A stretch of DNA of 64,000 nucleotides. Source: an uncultured bacterium. Its GTDB lineage: Bacteria > Verrucomicrobiota > Lentisphaeria > Victivallales > Victivallaceae. Positions 1-8,355 of this stretch are shown one piece after another; the first letter of the stretch is position 1, and every line of letters starts with the position of its first letter. The DNA is taken from assembly GCA_900551245.1 (NCBI GenBank), contig URVC01000002.1, positions 70,700 to 134,699 on the forward strand. The letters run 5' to 3'. Both the position numbers and the translations under genes were made by a program. A model generated the notes under the pieces. That model saw only the letters and a list, made by a program, of their open reading frames with translations. It had not been told where the DNA came from and ran no database searches.

Positions 1-919
1 CCACGCCGCGCAGGATGGTTTCCGCCGCCGCGGCCGGAGAGACCTTCGCCTGCAGGTTGATCAGCGCGCGCAGCGCGTTCCGCCGTTCCACGTCGCTCGA
101 CGCCAGCTGGAACCCGTTGTTGAGCAGCAATTCGGCGAATTTTACGTCGCCGTTTTTCTCCGCAAGTTTTGCCCCTTCCATCGCCAGCTCGTACAGCAGG
201 GGATCCGGTCGCTCCGCATACCGCTTCGCCCGCGGCTTCCAGCCGGTGCGGAACGGCTCGAGTTCCCCGCGTTTCAACGCAGAGAGAAGCGTGAGCCGTT
301 CGTAGCTTTCCGGCTCGGAAGTGCGGTATTTCCCGGCGGCGAGCAGCTGTTCCGCCTCCTTCTGCCGGCCGGTTTTGAGCAGGGTGTAAATTCGCGCAAG
401 GTGGGCGCGCCCCGCCCAGCGGCGCAGATCGGCGTTCTGCGTCTCGATCTCGGCAAAATCGTTCGCCGCCTCGGCGGCACGGTTCTGACGCAGTTTGGAG
501 AACGCCCGGGCGAATTTCGCGGCGCAGAGCAGTTCCGGGTCGGAACTGCTTTTGGCCAGGTCGGTGAAGAATTTTTCCGCCCCCGCGTAATCGTGTTCGG
601 CTATCATGATCTCACCGGGCAGCAACCCGGCGGAACTGGCCGGAAACCGGCGCCGGAATTCCGCCAGCATCGCCTTCGCGTCATCGATGTCGCCGTTGCG
701 GAGTTGCGCTTCCGCCAGCTTGAGTGCACTGGCGCTCCACAGCGCCGGATGGCTGGCGGCGAGCGTCAGGGCGCTGGAATAGAAGTTGACCGCATTGCGG
801 AAGTCGCCGGAGGCGAAGGCGTCGTCCCCCATCCGCAGCTCCGTTTCCGGATCTGCGGCCGGGAGAACAACGGCGGCGGCCAGCAGAATCGCTGTGCCGA
901 TGGTCTGAAAGATCTTCAT
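1..919 (-). CDS. Secreted TPR-like repeat protein, 3' end cut off by the window edge
   Basis: The minus-strand frame is open from an ATG at 919 to the window edge, so about 306 residues are visible and the C-terminus is missing. The protein begins MKIFQTIGTAILLAAAVV, a signal peptide. Helical repeats of tetratricopeptide type follow, rich in Ala, Leu and Glu, with phrases such as GDFRNAVNFYSSAL and HDYAGAEKFFTDLA. In this family TPR arrays are protein-binding scaffolds, here presumably in the periplasm. It lies upstream of nothing visible and 26 nt downstream of recA on the same strand, so it may be the distal gene of a recA transcript. No enzymatic motif is seen and the partner is unknown. 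Confidence 0.75.
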   Translation of the reverse strand, partial: MKIFQTIGTAILLAAAVVLPAADPETELRMGDDAFASGDFRNAVNFYSSALTLAASHPALWSASALKLAEAQLRNGDIDDAKAMLAEFRRRFPASSAGLLPGEIMIAEHDYAGAEKFFTDLAKSSSDPELLCAAKFARAFSKLRQNRAAEAANDFAEIETQNADLRRWAGRAHLARIYTLLKTGRQKEAEQLLAAGKYRTSEPESYERLTLLSALKRGELEPFRTGWKPRAKRYAERPDPLLYELAMEGAKLAEKNGDVKFAELLLNNGFQLASSDVERRNALRALINLQAKVSPAAAAETILRGV

Positions 920-945
920 GCGGTCAATGCTCCGGCAGCGGGCAA

Positions 946-2025
946 TTACTCCGCGGAGGGTTCGGCCGGAGCGGCTGATTCATCCGGAATTTCCAGCGGC
1001 GCGGCGGCTTCCCCGCCCTTGATCGCCGCCATGATCCGGTCGGAAATCTTCCGGCAGAGCTCCGGATCGGAGGCGATCAGCGCCTTGGTCTGATCGCGCC
1101 CCTGGCCGAGCTGTTCGCCGTCGAGGCTGAACCACGAGCCGCGCTTCTCCAGAATCCCCATGTCGGTCGCCACGTCGAGCACCGAACCGGCCTTGGAGAT
1201 TCCTTCGTTGTACATGATATCGAATTCGGCCACCCGGAACGGCGGCGCCATCTTGTTCTTGATCACCTTGACCCGCGCACGGTTGCCGATGATGTTCGCC
1301 GAAGCGTCCTTGATGACGGTGGTCTTGCGGATGTCCATCCGGATCGACGCGTAGAACTTGAGCGCGTTTCCGCCGGGGGTCGTCTCCGGATTGCCGAACA
1401 TCACTCCGATCTTCTCGCGGATCTGGTTGGTGAAGATGATGCAGGTCCGGCTCCGGCTCGCCGCGCCGGTGAGCTTGCGAAGCGCCTGCGACATCAGACG
1501 CGCCTGCAATCCGACGTGGGAGTCACCCATCTCGCCTTCGATCTCCGCCTTCGGCACCAGCGCCGCTACCGAGTCCACCACCAGCACGTCGATCGCGTTG
1601 CTGCGCACGAGCGTGTCGCAGATGTTCAGCGCGTCTTCGCCGCAGTTCGGCTGCGAGATCAGGAGGTTGTCGATATCCACCCCGATCTTCCGGGCGTAGC
1701 CGGGGTCGATCGCGTGTTCCGCGTCGATGATCGCGCATTTGCCGCCCTTGGCCTGCGCGTTGGCGATCACATGGAGACAGACGGTGGTCTTGCCGCTCGA
1801 TTCGGGCCCGAAGATCTCGATGATCCGCCCGGCGGGAAGTCCGCCGATCCCCAGCGCCAGGTCGAGCGCCAGCGAACCGGTGCTGATCACCGGCACGTCG
1901 GTGCAGGCCGCCCCGGTGTCCCCGAGGCGCATGATCGAACCCTTGCCGAACTCCTTCTCAATCTGGCTGATCGCAATCGCCAGACTCTTCTCCTTATCGA
2001 CGACTTTGGCTTCCTTCTCTGCCAT
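946..2025 (-). CDS. recA: Recombinase RecA
   Basis: The product is 359 residues, the usual RecA length. It polymerises on single-stranded DNA, drives strand exchange and triggers LexA cleavage. The Walker A motif GPESSGKT is at residues 73-80, the Walker B region VLVVDSVAAL at about 147-156, and the L2-side signature TNQIREKIG at about 199-207. The C-terminal tail is acidic and Ala/Pro-rich, as is common in RecA. An AGGAG ribosome-binding site stands a few bases upstream of the ATG. It lies 47 nt downstream of gyrB on the same strand with no terminator between, so co-transcription with gyrB is possible. No LexA-like box was recognised. Identification is secure. Confidence 0.98.
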   Translation of the reverse strand: MAEKEAKVVDKEKSLAIAISQIEKEFGKGSIMRLGDTGAACTDVPVISTGSLALDLALGIGGLPAGRIIEIFGPESSGKTTVCLHVIANAQAKGGKCAIIDAEHAIDPGYARKIGVDIDNLLISQPNCGEDALNICDTLVRSNAIDVLVVDSVAALVPKAEIEGEMGDSHVGLQARLMSQALRKLTGAASRSRTCIIFTNQIREKIGVMFGNPETTPGGNALKFYASIRMDIRKTTVIKDASANIIGNRARVKVIKNKMAPPFRVAEFDIMYNEGISKAGSVLDVATDMGILEKRGSWFSLDGEQLGQGRDQTKALIASDPELCRKISDRIMAAIKGGEAAAPLEIPDESAAPAEPSAE

Positions 2026-2072
2026 AGTGTGCTCCTTTTCTTGATCTTGAACTGTTTTCCGCTCTCTGTCGC

Positions 2073-4568
2073 CTAGATATCCAGATCCTTGACGCCGGCC
2101 GCGTATTTCTCAATGTATTCCCGGCGCGGTTCGACCACATCGCCCATCAGAAGGTTGAAGATCTGGTCCGCCTCGATCGCGTCCTCCATGCGGACCTTGA
2201 TCATCGTCCGGGTCTGCGGATCCATCGTGGTCTCCCAGAGCTGTTCGGCGTTCATTTCACCCAACCCCTTGTAGCGCTGGATGCGGAGCCCGTCCTGCCC
2301 GTTGGTGCGGACCGCCCGGAACAGCTCCTCGAGCGACTCCGCCGCCGTCTCCGGCGTGCGCGGCGTCGTCACCAGGAACTTCGCCCCGGCCTTGTCGAAC
2401 ACCTGCCGCGGCGTCAGGCCGTGCGCGGCGAGATCCCGGGTCAGCGCTTCGCAGTTCGCCGCTTCGAAGATGCTCACCACGTCGATGTGGCGGGCGAGTT
2501 CGGCGCTCCGTTCCGCCGCCGCGGCGGCCGCCGCCTGATCTCCTTCCGGAACCTCCGGCGCCGGACCGCCCAGCCGCTCCTCGGCGGCGGCGATGAAAGC
2601 GTGCTGTTCCTCGGGGGTGTAGATGTACTGTTCGGTCATCGTGCCGTCGATCTCGCGCACCGTGATGTGGCTGATCGGGCAGCGCCCATCTTCGGTGATC
2701 GCTTCAAAGTATTCGTTCGGCTCGACTCCGCAGCGCCGGAGACCGGCCGCCGCCTGCGAGGCGCGGGTGTAGAGTTCGACCAGCGCGCTGAGCCGCTCCG
2801 GTTCGATCGGATTGCCGTCGGCGTCCTTGACGGTGATGTCCTCTTCGCCGAGTTTGACCAGGTAGCGGTCGAGCTGATCCTCAGTGTCGATGTAGCGCTC
2901 CTGCTTCTTGCCCTTGGTGACCTTGAAGAGCGGCGGCTTGGCAATGTAGACGTATCCTGCCTCGATCAGCGGCTTCATCTGCCGGAAGAAGAAGGTCAGC
3001 AGCAGCGTGCGGATGTGCGAACCATCCACATCGGCATCGGTCATGATGACCACGCGGTGGTAGCGCGCCTTGGAGACGTCGAACTCTTCGCCGATGCCGC
3101 AGCCGATCGCGTATATGAGCGACTGGATCTCCTTGTTCTCAAACACTTTGTCGGCGCGGACCTTCTCGACGTTGAGCAGTTTGCCTCGAATCGGCAGAAT
3201 CGCCTGGAATCCGCTGTCGCGGCCCGATTTCGCCGAACCGCCCGCCGAGTCACCCTCGACGATGTAGAGTTCGCAGCGGGAGGGATCGCGGTTGGAGCAG
3301 TCGGCCAGTTTGCCGGGCAGCCCGAGCCCTTCGAGCGCGCCTTTTCTGCGGACGGTTTCCCGCGCCTTCTTGGCCGCTTCGCGGGCCCGCGCCGCCAGCA
3401 TCGCGCTGTTGCCGATGTTCTGCGCTACCTGCGGATTCTCTTCGAGGTAGGCGCCGAGCTCCTCGTTGATGACCGATTCGACGATGCCGCGCACTTCGGA
3501 GTTGCCGAGCTTGGTCTTGGTCTGCCCTTCGAACTGCGGGTCGGGCACCTTGACGCTGATGACCGCCGACAGCCCTTCGCGCACATCCGGCCCGGAGAGC
3601 GGCGTGTCGTTCTTCATCATCGTCTTGGTGTAGTTGTTGATGGTACGGGTGAGGGCGGTCTGGAATCCGGTCAGGTGCGAACCGCCCTCGACGGTGTTGA
3701 TGTTGTTGGTGTAGCTGAAGATGTTCTCGGAGGTGCCGTTGAAGTACTGCATGGCCACTTCGACGTCGATGTTGTTCCGCTCGCGGTGGAAGTAGATCAC
3801 GTCGGGGTGGACCAGCTCCTTGTTGTGGTTCAGCATCGCAACGAACTCCCGGATGCCGCCCTCGTAGTGGAACTTCTCGGTGCGGACCGGCTGGTCGGGC
3901 GTCTCGGCGCGCTCGTCGGTGAGCGTGATGCGGATTCCGGAGTTGAGGAACGCCAGTTCGCGCAGCCGCTTGGCGAGGATGTCCCAGACGTAGACGGTGT
4001 CGGGGAAGATGGTCCCGTCCGGCTTGAAGGTGACCCGGGTGCCGCGCTTGGTGGTCGGCCCGAGCTCGTGGAGCGGCACGGTGGTGACGCCGCGTTCGAA
4101 GCGGATCGAATAGGCCTTGCCGCCGCGGTAGACCTCGACCTCCATCCAGTCGGAGAGGGCGTTGACGCAGGAGACGCCGACGCCGTGCAGTCCGCCGGAG
4201 ACCTTGTAGGAGTTGTGGTCGAACTTGCCGCCGGCGTGCAGGATGGTGAGCACCACTTCGACGGCGGGCTTGCCCTCGCCCTCGTGGATGTCCACCGGGA
4301 TGCCGCGCCCGTCATCCTCGACCGTGATCGAGTTGTCGGGGTGGATGGTCACTTCGATGTGGGTCGCGAATCCGGCGAGCGCTTCGTCGATGGAGTTGTC
4401 CACCACTTCGTAGACCAGATGGTGAAGTCCGCGCTGCCCGGTGTCGCCGATGTACATCGACGGTCTGACCCGGACCGCTTCGAGCCCTTCGAGCACGGTG
4501 ATTTTACTGGCGCTGTATTCGGAACTGGAACTGCTTATGTCAACGTTGTTTTCACTCATATGGCCCAC
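2073..4568 (-). CDS. gyrB: DNA gyrase subunit B
   Basis: This 831-residue protein is the ATPase and TOPRIM subunit of gyrase. The GHKL ATPase motifs are present (VVDNSIDEA; DDGRGIP; the GGLHGVGVS lid), as is the QTKTKLGNSEVR loop. The TOPRIM start EGDSAGGSAKSGRD is at about residue 437 and the acidic metal triad DADVDG follows. It is much longer than the 640-residue Bacillus form because a block of about 200 residues sits in the TOPRIM/tail region before RIQRYKGLGEMN, as in proteobacterial GyrB. The start is uncertain. A GTG at 4568 lies 5 nt after GGAG; an ATG at 4559 would give MSENN with a spacing of 14 nt. gyrA is not in the window. Confidence 0.97.
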   Translation of the reverse strand: MGHMSENNVDISSSSSEYSASKITVLEGLEAVRVRPSMYIGDTGQRGLHHLVYEVVDNSIDEALAGFATHIEVTIHPDNSITVEDDGRGIPVDIHEGEGKPAVEVVLTILHAGGKFDHNSYKVSGGLHGVGVSCVNALSDWMEVEVYRGGKAYSIRFERGVTTVPLHELGPTTKRGTRVTFKPDGTIFPDTVYVWDILAKRLRELAFLNSGIRITLTDERAETPDQPVRTEKFHYEGGIREFVAMLNHNKELVHPDVIYFHRERNNIDVEVAMQYFNGTSENIFSYTNNINTVEGGSHLTGFQTALTRTINNYTKTMMKNDTPLSGPDVREGLSAVISVKVPDPQFEGQTKTKLGNSEVRGIVESVINEELGAYLEENPQVAQNIGNSAMLAARAREAAKKARETVRRKGALEGLGLPGKLADCSNRDPSRCELYIVEGDSAGGSAKSGRDSGFQAILPIRGKLLNVEKVRADKVFENKEIQSLIYAIGCGIGEEFDVSKARYHRVVIMTDADVDGSHIRTLLLTFFFRQMKPLIEAGYVYIAKPPLFKVTKGKKQERYIDTEDQLDRYLVKLGEEDITVKDADGNPIEPERLSALVELYTRASQAAAGLRRCGVEPNEYFEAITEDGRCPISHITVREIDGTMTEQYIYTPEEQHAFIAAAEERLGGPAPEVPEGDQAAAAAAAERSAELARHIDVVSIFEAANCEALTRDLAAHGLTPRQVFDKAGAKFLVTTPRTPETAAESLEELFRAVRTNGQDGLRIQRYKGLGEMNAEQLWETTMDPQTRTMIKVRMEDAIEADQIFNLLMGDVVEPRREYIEKYAAGVKDLDI

Positions 4569-4600
4569 TGTCTCTCCAAAGGTTGTTCATGCAATGGATT

Positions 4601-4629
4601 AACATACACCACAACCGGGCCGAATGCAA
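4601..4629 (-). promoter_or_regulatory. Predicted sigma-70 promoter of gyrB
   Basis: On the minus strand TTGCAT (4629-4624), a 17-nt spacer and TATGTT (4606-4601) form a good housekeeping-type promoter. It would start transcription some 30 nt upstream of the gyrB start. Confidence 0.5.
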
Positions 4630-4641
4630 TTTTTCCGGCGG

Positions 4642-4657
4642 AAAAAGTGCACTTTTT
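4642..4657. promoter_or_regulatory. Perfect 16-bp palindrome upstream of the gyrB promoter
   Basis: AAAAAGTGCACTTTTT is its own reverse complement and sits about 55 bp upstream of the predicted gyrB transcription start, a place typical for an activator or repressor site. An adjoining TTTTTCCGGCGGAAAAA arrangement overlaps its left end, so a hairpin is an alternative. No known regulator was matched. Confidence 0.35.
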
Positions 4658-4667
4658 GAAGAGATTT

Positions 4668-4694
4668 CCTTCCCCGCCGTTTCCGCGGGGAAGG
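4668..4694 (-). terminator. Hairpin downstream of the glycosidase gene, probable terminator
   Basis: CCTTCCCCGC and GCGGGGAAGG form a perfect 10-bp stem around a 7-nt loop, 18 nt after the stop codon of the minus-strand gene at 4712-7501. Only a weak, interrupted U tract follows, so termination may be partial or Rho-assisted. Confidence 0.5.
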
Positions 4695-4711
4695 AGGGGG
4701 GAGGAACCGGG

Positions 4712-7501
4712 TCAGTTTCCGGTGAATTCGCCGCCGGAAATCGGACCGCCGAGCACCGGATACGCCGGAATTTTCTTCAGAATTTCACACTCCGCTTCGA
4801 TGGGCGGGAAGTTGCCGTTTTCGTCGCGCAGGAGGATCTTCGCCTTCTCGCCGGGCGTGAACTTCTCCGGCGCGGTGATTTCGAGTTTCAGCAGCAGCCG
4901 GGAGAAGGGCGGCACGGTGCCGGTGAGCCGGTCCGGAACCGCCTTCCAGCCGGCCGGCACGGTGACCGTCATGGAGGCGGGCAGCTCCCGGCCGAAGGGG
5001 TTCGCCAGCGTCACCACCGCCTCCTGCGGCCGCCCGTTCGGGAAGCAGTAGAGCTCGGAGCGGATCCGCCGCTTGTGGCTGCGGAAGTAGCTCTTGCTCT
5101 TGTAGATCTTCGCCACCATCTCCTGCGGCAGACGCGCTTCGGCGTTGGCCAGATCGTCGGCGGCACAGGCGGCGAAGAGGTCGCGTGCGACGGTGTCGCC
5201 GTCGCTGGCGTACATCTCCGCAAACTGCATCTCCTTCTGGGCCCGCGAAATGAGCCGCTCGGTGTTGAGGAGCGCCCCGTTGCCGCCGGTGCGCTGACCG
5301 GCGGCCTTCCAGGCGGCGTCGATCTTCCGGCGCAGCGCGGGCAGGTCGGCGGCCGGAATGGAATCGGTTCCACTCCGTCTCGCCAGCATGATCCGGGCGT
5401 GGACGAGCAGGTCGAGCACCTTGTTCGACACGTAGAGCTGTTCCGCCGAAGCGGTGCGGCGCATGGTGCGGATGGCGGCGATCTCCCGGTCGAGGAGCGC
5501 GGTGAACTGTTTGTCACTGCACTTCATGAGCTTGTCGATGAGGGGGCGGAACTGTTTGCCTTCCGGCTCGGAGGAGTGGAAGGCGATCTGCTCGGCCAGC
5601 GCGGCGCGGACCATGGAGTCCGGCACGTTGCGGAGAAAGACCGGGGTTTCGCGCGAAAGGATCGGCGCGGTCGCGTCGAGTTTCCGCCCGAACATCTCTT
5701 CCGCCGTCGCCACGCGGGCGGAGGAGAGGGGGAGCTTCACCGGCGTCGTCGAGTCGGTGAAGAGGACCGCTGCCGGATTTTTCCCGTTGGCGAAGAGGTA
5801 GATGCGGACATTCCCCCGCTTGAAGTTCCCGAGCGGAAGCGCGTCGCCGAGGTTGCGGCTGAGTGCGGCCTGCGCGACCAGATAGAGCGTCGGCTTGCCG
5901 TCGAGCATCAGCGGCGCCCAGAGATTGCCGGTGTAGAGGAAGGTCTTGCCGTTTCCGGCGGCGCGGTGGGAGACGATCGATTCGAGCAGCGTGTACGCCG
6001 GCTGTCCTTCCACCGCGGTTTCGGTGGACCAGAGGTCGAAGTCGCGCCCGAAGTTCCAGGCGTTGCGGCGGATTTTCTCCAGCCGCGGATAGGTCATGAC
6101 GCCGTAGCTGTGGTAGGAGAGCAGGTCGGTCCAGCGGAGGGCGCCGAGTTCGAAGATGTCGCGGCCGAACTGCCGGAACCCGTAGGGGCTTTCACCGAAC
6201 TCCGGTTTGACGTCGGTGAAGTAGACCAGCGCCTCGGGGTCGGCCTTCTTCAGGGCCTCATAGGAGAGGCGGAAGAGGTTCACCGCTTCGCCGGCGGTGC
6301 CGTGGAGCCCGCGAAGACGGTAGTAGCTCCACGCTTCGTTCCACACTTCGTGGGCGCGGAAGGGCGAGGCCTGCTTCACCTTCTCCACCACGGGCAGAAG
6401 GTAACGGTTCATCCAGGCGTCGAGGTCGGCGGGCGGGTAGTAGGAGTAGATCCAGTCCTGCGGCCCGACGACCGGTTCGCCGGGCAGAATGGTCGAAAAC
6501 GCCCGGGGCGCGCCGAGAAAGACCGAACACTCGCGAATCTGATTTTTCTTCACAAAGGCGAGCCGTTTGTCGAAATCGCTCCAGTCGGGTTTTCCTTCGG
6601 CGTCGGCGTGATCGCTCCAGCGGCCGTAGACGTCGTGGTTGCGCCACCAGTGGATTCCGGCATGGTTCACGAATGCGTCGGCGTAGTTGTGGTAGTGGGC
6701 GCCGAAGGGGGAACTGCTCTGCCAGGTCGCGGCGGCGGCGGGCAGATACATCACCGGCACCGGATTCTGAAGGAGGCTGATCTCGTAGAGGTACGGGCCG
6801 TACTCATCCGGGAGCGGCAGCGGGACCGTGGCCGTCTCCTTGAAGGAATACTCCCCGGAAAGCTGCTTCAGCTCCTTTTTCCCGTCGCCGGAGAGCAACC
6901 GGATGTGGACCGGGAGCTTTGCGGTCTGCCCCGGATCGCAGTTGCGGAGCACGAGCGCGGGCTTCCGTTCCGCGATGAGCAGTCCGCCGTCGAGCGCGTC
7001 GGAGAAGGCCGCCTCCACCGGATGCGGCTGCCGGAATGCGCCGAGTTCATAGAGCCGCACCATGTTGTCCGGCAGCTGTTTGAGAAAGACCACCCGGACG
7101 GCCTCTGTCTTCTCCGTGGGGAAGGCGCTGCTGCTCTGCACGGCGCGATTGTTCCGCACTTTCCGGACGGTCTTCCAGGAGTCGCCGGATTTCGTCTGAA
7201 TGTCGTAGTCGACGGAGAGATGGGTGGGATTCCAGAACTGCAGTGAAACCTGATTGACCTCCCGCGGCTGATCGAATTCGACGGCGAGCCAGTGTTTCTC
7301 CGGCGTATCGCGGCTGACCCAGCGGCTCGCTTTGGAGGTGAAGTCGCCGTCACCGGCCTTGTCCGGCGTATAAGCCGCGAAGTGGCAGTCCGCAGTGAAG
7401 CGGGAGCCCGGGGTGCGGGCGAGATTTTCCGGGCGGTCGGCGCCGGTTACCGCCAGCGCCGCGCCGAGCAGCGGGAGGAGCAGGGAGTGGATCTGTTTCA
7501 T
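4712..7501 (-). CDS. Secreted glycoside hydrolase, clan GH-A-like barrel with N-terminal discoidin-like domain
   Basis: The 929-residue protein begins with a signal peptide (MKQIHSLLLPLLGAALAVTGA). Residues about 25-165 resemble an F5/8 type C (discoidin) carbohydrate-binding domain, with WVSRDTPEKHWLAVEFDQP and VNQVSLQFWNP. A TIM-barrel-like region follows. It has a candidate acid/base Glu in HEVWNEAW near residue 385 and a candidate nucleophile in LWSTETAVEG near residue 493, the spacing and context expected of retaining clan GH-A enzymes such as GH5 or GH39. A helical and beta-rich C-terminal part of unknown role completes it. It is the last gene of an apparent operon with the prepilin-like protein and FAD oxidoreductase upstream. 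The family and substrate cannot be fixed from sequence alone. Confidence 0.75.
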   Translation of the reverse strand: MKQIHSLLLPLLGAALAVTGADRPENLARTPGSRFTADCHFAAYTPDKAGDGDFTSKASRWVSRDTPEKHWLAVEFDQPREVNQVSLQFWNPTHLSVDYDIQTKSGDSWKTVRKVRNNRAVQSSSAFPTEKTEAVRVVFLKQLPDNMVRLYELGAFRQPHPVEAAFSDALDGGLLIAERKPALVLRNCDPGQTAKLPVHIRLLSGDGKKELKQLSGEYSFKETATVPLPLPDEYGPYLYEISLLQNPVPVMYLPAAAATWQSSSPFGAHYHNYADAFVNHAGIHWWRNHDVYGRWSDHADAEGKPDWSDFDKRLAFVKKNQIRECSVFLGAPRAFSTILPGEPVVGPQDWIYSYYPPADLDAWMNRYLLPVVEKVKQASPFRAHEVWNEAWSYYRLRGLHGTAGEAVNLFRLSYEALKKADPEALVYFTDVKPEFGESPYGFRQFGRDIFELGALRWTDLLSYHSYGVMTYPRLEKIRRNAWNFGRDFDLWSTETAVEGQPAYTLLESIVSHRAAGNGKTFLYTGNLWAPLMLDGKPTLYLVAQAALSRNLGDALPLGNFKRGNVRIYLFANGKNPAAVLFTDSTTPVKLPLSSARVATAEEMFGRKLDATAPILSRETPVFLRNVPDSMVRAALAEQIAFHSSEPEGKQFRPLIDKLMKCSDKQFTALLDREIAAIRTMRRTASAEQLYVSNKVLDLLVHARIMLARRSGTDSIPAADLPALRRKIDAAWKAAGQRTGGNGALLNTERLISRAQKEMQFAEMYASDGDTVARDLFAACAADDLANAEARLPQEMVAKIYKSKSYFRSHKRRIRSELYCFPNGRPQEAVVTLANPFGRELPASMTVTVPAGWKAVPDRLTGTVPPFSRLLLKLEITAPEKFTPGEKAKILLRDENGNFPPIEAECEILKKIPAYPVLGGPISGGEFTGN

Positions 7502-7554
7502 AAAAACCTCGTTGTCTGATGGTGGATGTCCAATGCGGGGCGGGGACTGGGGCC

Positions 7555-8301
7555 CTATCTCGCTTCCCGGGGATTCCAGAAATAGATGTAGGCGTCCTGA
7601 CAGTTGCGTGTCGCCGCGTGACCGTCGCAGAAGAGGATGTTCATCGTGCTGCCGCCGTGCCGGAAGGGATCGCCCCGGCGGTAGGTGGTCGTCGATGTGG
7701 TTTCAAAGCTGAAGCCGAAGTTGGTGTTGTTCGGGTCGGCTGTTTTGTCGATGGTGAGGTAGGTGTCGTCGGAGTCGCCCGCGTTGCCGCGTTTGGAGGG
7801 ATAGGTGATCTCGTTCACCTTCACTTCGCGGAATGTTGACGAGCCGAATGCCTGCCGGGTGCAGATTCCCTGTTCGCTCCCGCCGTCATGGAAGGGCCAG
7901 ATGTAGGTGCCGGTTCCCGGTTTATGATCTTTGCCTTCGCCCGGGTTGAGCGCGGGGCAGTGGAACGGCCCCTTGCGGGCGAAGATCTCGTCATTGCTTG
8001 GCAGCAGATTCTTCCAGCCTTTGGTGTTGTAGCCGCAGTAGGGGCCGATGAGGTTGTTCCAGGCGTAGTTATTGTTCCAGTCGGCGCTGTCGACGTAGGC
8101 GTTGACCGGGAGGTAGTCGTTGTAATCGCTCGTGTACCGGGCGAAGCCCAGGCCGATCGTCTTCATGTTGGAGGTGCACGAGATCGTCTTCGCCCGATCC
8201 CGCGCCTTGTTCAGCGCCGGGAGCAACATGCTTGCGAGAATGGCGATGATCGCGATCACAACGAGGAGTTCGATAAGGGTAAACAACTTTCTCTGCATCA
8301 T
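7555..8301 (-). CDS. Prepilin-type N-terminal methylation-domain protein
   Basis: The protein is 248 residues. It opens with MMQRKL followed by FTLIELLVVIAIIAILA, the hydrophobic helix of type IV pilins and type II secretion pseudopilins, and then the LLPALNKARDRAK stretch common to the large paralogous set in Lentisphaerota. The residue before the Phe is Leu, not the usual Gly. Near the C-terminus HGGSTMNILFCDGHAA matches the His...Asp-Gly-His signature of these paralogues. The start is the first of two adjacent ATGs, 8 nt after AAAGGAGG; an upstream in-frame start lacks such a site. It lies 53 nt before the glycosidase gene and 54 nt after the oxidoreductase gene. A role in surface display or export of the neighbouring glycosidase is only an inference. 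Confidence 0.88.
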   Translation of the reverse strand: MMQRKLFTLIELLVVIAIIAILASMLLPALNKARDRAKTISCTSNMKTIGLGFARYTSDYNDYLPVNAYVDSADWNNNYAWNNLIGPYCGYNTKGWKNLLPSNDEIFARKGPFHCPALNPGEGKDHKPGTGTYIWPFHDGGSEQGICTRQAFGSSTFREVKVNEITYPSKRGNAGDSDDTYLTIDKTADPNNTNFGFSFETTSTTTYRRGDPFRHGGSTMNILFCDGHAATRNCQDAYIYFWNPREAR

Positions 8302-8355
8302 CCTGACTGCCTCCTTTGTATTTGAGTTCTGCAATGCGTTTACAATCCGGATTCC

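Noticed and set aside
2421..5051. Long plus-strand reading frame of 876 codons antisense to gyrB
   Set aside because: It mirrors the codon structure of gyrB and of the glycosidase end, is rich in Arg/Val/Asp repeats typical of antisense GC-rich frames, and has no recognisable domain.
4583..7246. Plus-strand reading frame of 887 codons antisense to the glycosidase gene
   Set aside because: The minus strand encodes a signal peptide, domain order and active-site motifs in this interval; the plus frame gives low-complexity sequence only.
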